Source of the DNA: Sandaracinobacter neustonicus
Lineage (GTDB): Bacteria > Pseudomonadota > Alphaproteobacteria > Sphingomonadales > Sphingomonadaceae
DNA length: 64,000 bases
Reading direction: 5' to 3'
Assembly: GCF_006385875.1 (NCBI RefSeq)
Contig: NZ_VFSU01000034.1
Location: 62,001 to 126,000 of the forward strand
Each line of letters opens with the position of its first letter. Position 1 is the stretch's first letter. Positions 58,321 to 64,000 of the stretch are shown one piece after another. The notes beneath the pieces were generated by a model, which was not told the DNA's origin, searched no databases, and worked only from the letters and a program-made list of their open reading frames with translations. A program made the position numbers and the translations under genes.

Positions 58321-59400
58321 TCATTTCTTGTCTTCTTTCAATGCCTTGGCTGAAGATTTGTCTAGCTTCGCACGATGCCTAGACAATTTTGCAGCACCTG
58401 CGTCTGCGAGTTTCGCTTTATTGGCCTGCTGAATGTAGCGGATCGGCTCACGTTCGGTTTTCCATCCACCCCACGCCATCAACTCTGGCACCGTAGCGCC
58501 GGCGAGCGCCATTCGGATCGCCGCCAACTTCCGCAAGCCGTGGGCACGGCCGGGAACTCCGGCCGTCCGGCATCGATCTCCGAACCAGTTGCCAAACCCG
58601 GCATCGGAAAAGGGGCGACCGAACTCTGTGACCAAAAAGCAAAGACTATCCGCTTTGTGCTTGTTCAGCGCAGCGCGGAGATCTCGCATGATCGGGATAT
58701 CCAGATCTTCACCATTCTTGCGCGCCCGGAATTGCAGTCGATCACGCTTTACATGCTGTGGTCCCAGTCGAATGGCGTCACTCCGGCGAGCGAAGGTGCC
58801 CAACATCAGATGCATAGCCAAATGCTCTTTTGAGCCTAACGGAAAACACCGATTGAAACTGACGATTTCTTCCTCAGTCCACGCTCTGTGGCCGTCGGTC
58901 TTGCGAGCGTAAGGTTTGGTTTCCCGCCAAGGATTGGTCTTGGCGAGGTTCGGAATGGACCATGACCACAACGTCTTCATCCGCTTCCGAAAATTATCGG
59001 CTGCAAACGGGCGGTCCGCCATTTTGGCAAGAATCCGGCGTGCTCCGTCAGCGTCAAGGCTCGAAACTGGATGCCCCCCTATCGCTTCAGTCAATCGTCC
59101 GAGCGAAGTGTTCCAGGCTTTGCGCGTGGCTGGCCCCTTACGTGACCATTCGTCCGAAGCCCGGTACCGCCCCACCATGTCACCAATAGTACCCGGCAAG
59201 TAGCGATGGGCTCCAATTGTTGTCGGCGTGACCGTGCCAGCCATGAGCGCATGATATTCTGTTTCCCATTCTGGAGAGAATAGTTGCGCCTTCATATAGG
59301 TATCGATGCCCTTCTTCGCGCAACGGAAGCGATAGCGTGCAATACCGCCACCATCTCGAAAGAAGCTGACGTAGCGTGGGAGACGAACTTGCTTCACCAC
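58321..59400 (-). CDS. int: Tyrosine-type site-specific integrase
   Basis: 359 aa, GTG start. The N-terminal arm-binding/SAM-like domain is followed by the catalytic domain: Arg in F-A-R-R-S-D-A-I-R-L, the H-x-x-R box H-G-L-R-K-L-A-A, a Trp in place of the third His (G-G-W-K-T), and the nucleophile Tyr in R-Y-I-Q-Q-A. Target is probably tRNA-Arg(CCT). Overlaps the 85-aa gene upstream by 7 nt. Confidence 0.92.
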   Translation of the reverse strand: MVKQVRLPRYVSFFRDGGGIARYRFRCAKKGIDTYMKAQLFSPEWETEYHALMAGTVTPTTIGAHRYLPGTIGDMVGRYRASDEWSRKGPATRKAWNTSLGRLTEAIGGHPVSSLDADGARRILAKMADRPFAADNFRKRMKTLWSWSIPNLAKTNPWRETKPYARKTDGHRAWTEEEIVSFNRCFPLGSKEHLAMHLMLGTFARRSDAIRLGPQHVKRDRLQFRARKNGEDLDIPIMRDLRAALNKHKADSLCFLVTEFGRPFSDAGFGNWFGDRCRTAGVPGRAHGLRKLAAIRMALAGATVPELMAWGGWKTEREPIRYIQQANKAKLADAGAAKLSRHRAKLDKSSAKALKEDKK

Positions 59401-59651
59401 TTGCCGACTTCGATTGCGTCATCAATATCGCTTGGAGAAATTGATTCACCCGAGGTCAGCGGAAAGGTTTCAACTCTTTTTCTCCCATCGGGAGAGAAGT
59501 TCAAAACGACGCGCACACCTGCGGAGGTGCCGGCCTTGAAAGCGGCCGTCAGTTCACTTTGCGTGAAAGCATTGACGCGCTTCTTACCAGCTACACGGCC
59601 TTCTGAAGCGGGAAAGGGCGTTTGAATTTCAATGTGACTAAACTCACCCAT
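59394..59651 (-). CDS. Hypothetical protein between xis and int
   Basis: 85 aa. Mixed alpha/beta peptide with V-R-V-V-L-N-F-S-P-D-G-R-K-R-V-E-T-F-P-L. It overlaps both the excisionase-like gene (8 nt) and int (7 nt), so it is part of one mobile-element operon. No family recognised; similar small genes sit between xis and int in sphingomonad islands only by analogy. Confidence 0.7.
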   Translation of the reverse strand: MGEFSHIEIQTPFPASEGRVAGKKRVNAFTQSELTAAFKAGTSAGVRVVLNFSPDGRKRVETFPLTSGESISPSDIDDAIEVGKW

Positions 59652-59844
59652 GGCTTACCTCCGGTTCCACCATATTCGTGTCCAAGAATTCTTGAATGGC
59701 ATTCTGGGGGATCAGGTAGCGATTGCCGCGCTTCAAATGACGAATGCGGCGCTCAGCTAGCAGCTTGCGTATCGTCTTAACCGACCAGCCAGAGCGTTGA
59801 GCGAGCTGTCGAGGGGTCAACAGATCGCCTGAAATGCCTTGCAT
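59644..59844 (-). CDS. Excisionase-like helix-turn-helix protein
   Basis: 66 aa from ATG 59844 (GGGAG 9 nt upstream). Excisionase/MerR-like winged helix: L-L-T-P-R-Q-L-A-Q-R-S-G-W-S-V-K-T-I-R-K-L and R-Y-L-I-P. Such proteins direct excision and bend attachment DNA. First gene of the int operon, divergent from the XRE gene at 59941. Confidence 0.85.
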   Translation of the reverse strand: MQGISGDLLTPRQLAQRSGWSVKTIRKLLAERRIRHLKRGNRYLIPQNAIQEFLDTNMVEPEVSHG

Positions 59845-59894
59845 TGCTATTTTCTCCCAAAAACGAGCCAGATGGGGTATGACTTGGCACATGA

Positions 59895-59935
59895 TTCGTT
59901 TCAGGGAACGAATGAACACCATTGGGGAACAATTG
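59895..59935. promoter_or_regulatory. Repeated operator-like boxes in the xis-XRE divergent gap
   Basis: Two direct repeats GGGAAC(G/A)A(A/T)TG at 59904-59914 and 59925-59935, with starts 21 bp apart (two helical turns). Also an inverted repeat TTCGTT (59895-59900)/AACGAA (59907-59912). Likely binding sites for the XRE regulator that would control excision. Confidence 0.45.
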
Positions 59936-59940
59936 TCAAC

Positions 59941-60348
59941 ATGACGGGGATGCAGGGTATTGGCAGTCGGCTGGCGTCTGCGCGCGCGAACAAGCAGGTA
60001 TCGCAGGTTAAGGCCGCGGCAATGCTCGAGATTTCCGACAAAACCTATAAGAACTACGAATTAGAGAAGCGAGAAATCCCATTGTCGACTGCCATTGTGT
60101 TTTGCGAAGCCTTCGAAGTTGATCTGGAGTGGCTGGTCGGGTTGCAGGCGAATGCTGGGGAGAAGAGTGTCGCGCTTGTCTCGGAAACCATCGAGGCGCT
60201 TTTTTCGGAGGCGCAGGAGCGCAAGTTGTCTCTTAGCCCGAATCGGGCTGCAAAAATCGGCACGTACATTTTCCGCAACTCCACCCAAAAGGGCACGAGC
60301 CCCCAAGCTGAAGCTGGGCCGATCTTCGATATGTTGAATGATACGTGA
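59941..60348 (+). CDS. XRE-family regulator of the mobile element
   Basis: 135 aa from ATG 59941. N-terminal helix-turn-helix (R-L-A-S-A-R-A-N-K-Q-V-S-Q-V-K-A-A, S-D-K-T-Y-K-N-Y-E-L-E-K-R). The C-terminal half is helical without a peptidase motif. Divergent from the xis-int operon; probably its repressor. Confidence 0.82.
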   Translation: MTGMQGIGSRLASARANKQVSQVKAAAMLEISDKTYKNYELEKREIPLSTAIVFCEAFEVDLEWLVGLQANAGEKSVALVSETIEALFSEAQERKLSLSPNRAAKIGTYIFRNSTQKGTSPQAEAGPIFDMLNDT

Positions 60349-60362
60349 GGAGGTGAAAAGTG

Positions 60363-60635
60363 ATGGGCGGACGACCGACACTTGAGGCCAAGCTAGCCGA
60401 CCTGGCGAACAAATTTCGCTTTGTGGGCATGGCGCTTGTTCTGATCGCCGCCTTGGCTTTTATATTCGACCCTCGCGGAGATGACTGGCCCTTCGATCTA
60501 CTTTCATTTGTTCTCGCGATCATGTTGGCGATTGGTTGCACCTTGCTTGTCTGCGGACAATTAATGGTTCGCAAGCTTGTCGGCTTTGGTTCGATGGAGC
60601 CGCCACCTGTGACAATACCGAAATTTAAAGATTGA
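60363..60635 (+). CDS. Hypothetical two-helix membrane protein
   Basis: 90 aa from ATG 60363 (AGGAGGTG 9 nt upstream; a GTG at 60360 is possible). Two hydrophobic helices: F-V-G-M-A-L-V-L-I-A-A-L-A-F-I-F and L-L-S-F-V-L-A-I-M-L-A-I-G-C. No family recognised. Follows the XRE gene by 14 bp, probably cotranscribed. Confidence 0.7.
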   Translation: MGGRPTLEAKLADLANKFRFVGMALVLIAALAFIFDPRGDDWPFDLLSFVLAIMLAIGCTLLVCGQLMVRKLVGFGSMEPPPVTIPKFKD

Positions 60636-61213
60636 ACCCCGCGTGGCTGCATCTGGCGGATTCTGGAAGCCTGCAATCATTTGAAGTCGTATAAGCCCGA
60701 GACAGCTTCTGAGAGCAGGTGCTGTGCCAACCCCATGCTAACGCCTCCACCACGTCGCGGATGTGTCGACCCAACATGTTAGCGTTTCGACCAATCCTTT
60801 AACATGTAAGACCGAACATGTTAAAATTCGGTCTGCATTCTACACCCCATGTCGCGCCACCTTTCGGCGTCCAAAATTGATCAAACGAAGATCGAGATTT
60901 GGGAGGTGGAGGTGCTGACGTGGGGGACGGAAGATGTAGGGGCGCACACGGCCGCCCCCTCCAGCAGAATAGGATCATTTCCTTCGCCGCAGCGATTGCG
61001 CGTTCGTCCATTCCAGCTATGCTGGAGGGACTGTCCGGTACGTCCCGGCGGGGAGGCTTCAGAACCTCTTGGCATAGCAGCCGGTCGACACAGATGTCGG
61101 CCGGGTGGCCGTCACGCATGTCCAGGGTCCGCCTAAAGGTGGCGGCGCCTTGTGCTATGCAGGGTTCTGAACACCCGGCTCGGGCCGCCTCCGGATGCAA
61201 ACGGAGACAGGTG
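60636..61213. other. Gene-free 578-bp stretch with AACATGTT boxes
   Basis: No credible gene. Two direct repeats GACC(C/G)AACATGTTA at 60768-60781 and 60810-60823, starts 42 bp apart (four helical turns), with TTAACATGTAA at 60799-60809 between them. The right box also forms GACCGAA/TTCGGTC (60810-60816, 60827-60833). The rest looks like degraded coding or insertion-sequence debris without recognisable ends. Confidence 0.5.
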
Positions 61214-61954
61214 ATGGCCCGACATATGAAAAATCCGCTCGCGTATCCGGCGGCAAAGGCCCGCCACCGTTTCCATCCAAGCAAAATACTGGCCGTCGCT
61301 GGAATGCTGGCCGTCTTCGCCGTCCAGAATCCGGCCATCGCGCAGGACCGCAACCAGTCCAACGAACTCTATCACATTTTCGACCTGAAGACGGCTGCTC
61401 CCAAGCGGGATGTAATCGCCGCAGCCGGTGCCGGCCTGAAGCGCAACACCAGCGATGCGCAGACGATGACGCCAATCGTGATGGGCGCGCCTCCCGAAAC
61501 ACCCGGCCGCTTTACCATCCGCAACCCGCTGGAAGGCAGCGCCAGCATGAGCGGGATTGCGGCGATGATCCCTGCCTCGCAATTGGCCCAGTTCAAGCAG
61601 GCCTCGTGCGATGGCGCGGTCTGGATCGCGAATGCGCTGCGCAAGGTCCGGGGTTCGCAGAACCTGCGTCTGACGCTGTGCCTGTTCCCCTATCAGCAGG
61701 GCTATCAGCTGAACGTCTATGGGATCGACGTGAAGGAACAAGGCGGGGGGATTTCCGCGCGTCTTGGCCTGGCCCTGGCCGAACAGGTGGTTGGAAAGCC
61801 CGACGGGTGGACGGAGAAGACCATCCTCGACGTCGTCCGGGAGATTCAAGCAAAGACCGGGGCGACGGTCAGCTATGTTGAAGGGCAGCCTGAGATCGCC
61901 GGTAAGCCGTGGGAAGTGCCTGCGGCGGGCGTCGGCGGAGAAGGCGCGCAATGA
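61214..61954 (+). CDS. Hypothetical secreted protein
   Basis: 246 aa from ATG 61214 (GGAGACAGG upstream). Signal peptide ending N-P-A-I-A-Q-D after a long basic n-region. The mature part has two widely spaced cysteines (A-S-C-D-G-A-V-W and L-R-L-T-L-C-L-F-P-Y) and a C-terminal region V-V-R-E-I-Q-A-K-T-G-A-T-V-S-Y. No family recognised. Confidence 0.7.
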   Translation: MARHMKNPLAYPAAKARHRFHPSKILAVAGMLAVFAVQNPAIAQDRNQSNELYHIFDLKTAAPKRDVIAAAGAGLKRNTSDAQTMTPIVMGAPPETPGRFTIRNPLEGSASMSGIAAMIPASQLAQFKQASCDGAVWIANALRKVRGSQNLRLTLCLFPYQQGYQLNVYGIDVKEQGGGISARLGLALAEQVVGKPDGWTEKTILDVVREIQAKTGATVSYVEGQPEIAGKPWEVPAAGVGGEGAQ

Positions 61955-61996
61955 AGAGCTAAGGGCCAATCTCCCTGTCGAGTTCAGCAACAGCGT

Positions 61997-63031
61997 TCAT
62001 TTGCCCTTGTCCTTAGCGCTGGACTTAGGCCGCGCCGCGCCAATCTGCTTTGCCTTCGCAGTCGCCTCGATGAAATGCCGTTCCACCGCGCTGGGGGCTT
62101 CCAACTGCCGCTCATGCCACTTGTCATATTGCGCAACCGCCTTGGCCTTCGCGACATCGGCGGAAATCTTGCCGGCATGGGGCAGCACTTCGCGGTCGCC
62201 CAGCTTCAGGAAATCGTCCAGCTTGGATATCCAGCCCTGCATCGTCATCGGCTTGCGCGCCATCGCCTGCAATTCGGCAAACTCCAGATAGGCAGTCACG
62301 ATGCGGTTCAGCGCCTCGATCTCGTCTGCTTCCAGATAGTTTTTGGCGACTTGCGCATCCGCCTTGCGCGGCGGGCTACCCTTCGTCTGGTTGGCCCAAC
62401 TGGTCAGCCCCATATGCTCCTTGCTGGCGTCCGCCCGCTTGGCGATGATCTCCGCCGCCGTATGGCCGTGGGCTGCCCAGTGCATCTTGTTCTGTACCGT
62501 CTGGAAGAACAGCTGGCTGGCCTCTGCGCTGCCGTCATAGTCCACGCTGGTGGCATAGATATCCAGCACCTTCTTGTAGAACAGCTTTTCCGAGGATCGG
62601 ATATCGCGGATGCGGGACAGCAGCTCTTCGAAATAGTCAGCGTCCGGCTCCTTCAGCCGGACGTCGTCCATCGCGAAGCCCTTCACCAGATACTCGGAAA
62701 GGGTGGTGGACGCCCAGCGCCGGAACTGGCTGCCCCTGAGGGAGCGTACGCGAAAGCCGACGGCGAGGATCATGGGCAGGCTGTAATGCGCCACCTGCCG
62801 CGCGACGCTGCGTTCGCCCTCAATCTGAACTATTGAGAATTGCTCAATAGTTGCCTCCGGCTGCTCACCCTCCTCGAGTATCGCCTTGATATGCTTGTTG
62901 ATGTTGGAGACCGTCGTCTCAAACAGTTCCGCCATCTGTATCTGCGACAGCCAGGCGGACCCGTCCTGCGCCTTCAACTGGATAACGGCCTGGCCGTCCT
63001 CAGTGTTGTAGAGGATCATTTCACCCGACAT
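61997..63031 (-). CDS. RhuM-family (virulence_RhuM) protein
   Basis: 344 aa from ATG 63031. Typical start: I-L-Y-N-T-E-D-G-Q-A-V-I-Q-L, A-W-L-S-Q-I-Q-M-A-E-L-F, then V-A-R-Q-V-A-H-Y-S-L-P-M-I-L-A-V-G-F-R-V-R-S, F-R-R-W-A-S, and a helical C-terminus. RhuM genes travel with type I restriction and other defence loci; their activity is unknown. It overlaps the upstream small gene by 11 nt. Confidence 0.85.
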   Translation of the reverse strand: MSGEMILYNTEDGQAVIQLKAQDGSAWLSQIQMAELFETTVSNINKHIKAILEEGEQPEATIEQFSIVQIEGERSVARQVAHYSLPMILAVGFRVRSLRGSQFRRWASTTLSEYLVKGFAMDDVRLKEPDADYFEELLSRIRDIRSSEKLFYKKVLDIYATSVDYDGSAEASQLFFQTVQNKMHWAAHGHTAAEIIAKRADASKEHMGLTSWANQTKGSPPRKADAQVAKNYLEADEIEALNRIVTAYLEFAELQAMARKPMTMQGWISKLDDFLKLGDREVLPHAGKISADVAKAKAVAQYDKWHERQLEAPSAVERHFIEATAKAKQIGAARPKSSAKDKGK

Positions 63032-63398
63032 AGCCAAGCCTTTTCAGATGGTCGAACATCACTGCCTCGGCCTCGTCGCGCTTGGCGATCAGCATCTGCA
63101 ATTTGGCGATTTCCGCTGCCACGTTCACGGCTTCGTCATCCGCGCTCGTCTGCACATATGGAACAGGCGCGCGACGTTCAACGTGCGATTGCAGTGGCCG
63201 GCGCACGCGCAACATATCACCGGTCTTGGTTGCTGTTGGAGGGTATAACCGTCGGCCTCGTCGCCGGTTTCTGGATCCGTCGGCATAACTGCCATCCGAC
63301 CTAACAATCTGTCGGCCTGAAACCTGCCGTACACTCATCTCGGCGTGTAAAGTTCGCAGATAGCGCGGAGTCCGATCCCTAATCAGCGCGGTGCTCAC
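63021..63398 (-). CDS. Small protein upstream of RhuM (possibly a gene remnant)
   Basis: Up to 125 aa (an internal ATG gives about 105). The first 80 residues are Arg-rich and unlike a folded domain. The last 35 (V-N-V-A-A-E-I-A-K-L-Q, A-E-A-V-M-F-D-H-L-K-R-L-G-Y-V-G) form a coiled-coil-like end that resembles C-termini of restriction-associated subunits. Possibly the tail of a larger lost gene. The 11-nt overlap with rhuM supports translation of at least this end. Confidence 0.4.
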   Translation of the reverse strand: MSTALIRDRTPRYLRTLHAEMSVRQVSGRQIVRSDGSYADGSRNRRRGRRLYPPTATKTGDMLRVRRPLQSHVERRAPVPYVQTSADDEAVNVAAEIAKLQMLIAKRDEAEAVMFDHLKRLGYVG

Positions 63399-63415
63399 GA
63401 GCTACCGGGCGAGTT

Positions 63416-64000
63416 TCAGTGCCTAACACCAGTTCCAAAATCATCTAAGTATTCGGAGGCAGGCCGCACGCCAGTCAGCAGAAGATGTTCGCGGGCTCGT
63501 GTGCAGGCAACGTAAAGCAGTCGCCGCTCGGTCTCGTATATTTCGTCGAGTTCTGCCTCGTCCGCCGCGTCGGCAACACGTTCATCCAGCGGCAGGATGC
63601 CCTGATCGCAGGCCATCACCACTACAGCGCGAAATTCAAGCCCTTTGGCAAGATGCATCGGCGCCGCTGTGATAGCACCCCCTTCCGCTAAGCCCGCCAA
63701 CGCCACACGAGCACGGACAACGAGGTCTGAGGTGCGGACGAAGATGCCGACCTCGTGAGCGGCTACACCATCAGCGATCCATCCGGCAATTGTCTCACGC
63801 ACCACGGTAGCTTCGTCAGTGCCGGAGGCAAACGTTTCGACTTGCGGCGACGGTCCGTCGAACACTGACACGATGCCGCGCCGCTCATCCTCCAAACCAT
63901 CAACGTCCCGCAAAACGACGGGCAGCAGATGGTCGGCAGCTTGCCGTATCTGCTGCGATGTGCGGTAACAGACCTTAAGCGTATGCGATCGGCCGCGCAC
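63416..64000 (-). CDS. UvrD/REP-like helicase, C-terminal part (runs off the window)
   Basis: 194 aa visible; the gene starts beyond 64000. UvrD-C motifs: V-C-Y-R-T-S-Q-Q-I (motif IV region), M-H-L-A-K-G-L-E-F-R-A-V-V-V (motif V) and E-R-R-L-L-Y-V-A-C-T-R-A-R-E (motif VI). The N-terminal Walker A half is outside. Its placement beside RhuM in an accessory region suggests DNA repair or defence; a solo superfamily-1 helicase cannot be ruled out. Confidence 0.85.
   Translation of the reverse strand: MRGRSHTLKVCYRTSQQIRQAADHLLPVVLRDVDGLEDERRGIVSVFDGPSPQVETFASGTDEATVVRETIAGWIADGVAAHEVGIFVRTSDLVVRARVALAGLAEGGAITAAPMHLAKGLEFRAVVVMACDQGILPLDERVADAADEAELDEIYETERRLLYVACTRAREHLLLTGVRPASEYLDDFGTGVRH

Noticed and set aside
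60899-61213. N-terminal extension of about 105 codons for the secreted protein at 61214
   Set aside because: The extension is low-complexity and would bury the signal peptide; ATG 61214 has a ribosome-binding site.
60799-61362. Minus-strand 187-codon frame considered as a transposase remnant
   Set aside because: No DDE or other transposase motif and no terminal inverted repeats; it overlaps the start of a better supported gene.
1-64000. CRISPR arrays
   Set aside because: No series of regularly spaced identical repeats was seen; the repeated elements found are three dispersed, imperfect copies.
58314-64000. Right attachment repeat of the tRNA-Arg island
   Set aside because: No second copy of the tRNA 3' segment was found by eye up to the window end, so no attR is annotated.

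Overview
The window is GC-rich and most likely chromosomal DNA of an alphaproteobacterium, probably order Sphingomonadales. The evidence is family content, not a database match: a one-cysteine DksA, Usg, DUF1178, an OlsB-like acyltransferase, a PEPxxWA-CTERM surface protein, an alphaproteobacterial OmpA porin and a gene transfer agent (GTA) cluster. Genus cannot be set from the sequence alone.

Layout. 1-11 kb: DksA, two YdcH-like peptides, a Rieske oxygenase, an AmpG-like permease, an OlsB-like acyltransferase, a YgjP-type metallopeptidase, then a minus-strand run (TolC-RidA-aminotransferase-DUF962, Usg). 8.3-16.9 kb: a divergent sulfur/efflux locus. SQR, a YgaP-type membrane peptide and TolC read left; rhodanese, an RND adaptor, an RND pump, an AhpD-like protein and a methyltransferase read right. 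The two arms meet at overlapping promoters with an AT-rich palindrome. 16.9-26.9 kb: a decayed ECF sigma gene, mntP with a yybP-ykoY-type Mn riboswitch, a quinone reductase, an L,D-transpeptidase, rlmE-ppx, tRNA-Ala(CGC), a frameshifted yggU, tesB, a Nudix gene, a PEP-CTERM gene with a sigma-54-type promoter, and an acyl-CoA carboxyltransferase.

26.9-44.9 kb is a GTA-type cluster (terminase, portal, protease, capsid, connectors, tail, hub, NlpC/P60, megatron-like protein, DUF2793), preceded by a divergent XRE/S24-like regulator, a perfect 17-bp palindrome and a DUF6456 gene. DUF6456 proteins resemble the GafA/GafZ family of GTA activators/antiterminators. A strong terminator-like hairpin follows the capsid gene, and a three-gene fibre cassette sits between capsid and connector genes. 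Together this looks like a GTA with its own cis-linked repressor/antiterminator switch, and it is the most interesting system in the window.

45-58.2 kb returns to housekeeping genes: OmpA, SCP2, a lipoprotein, LipB, a D,D-carboxypeptidase, a polyamine-type ABC transporter, ComF, Grx, Nit and DUF1178. 58.2-64 kb is accessory. A tyrosine integrase abuts the 3' end of tRNA-Arg(CCT), with a small xis-like gene and a divergent XRE regulator. Beyond them lie a gene-free stretch with repeated AACATGTT boxes, a secreted protein, a RhuM-family gene and the C-terminal part of a UvrD-like helicase that runs off the window.

Three copies of a composite hairpin-rich repeat, each between convergent genes, are spread over the window (5.5, 20.0 and 54.8 kb).
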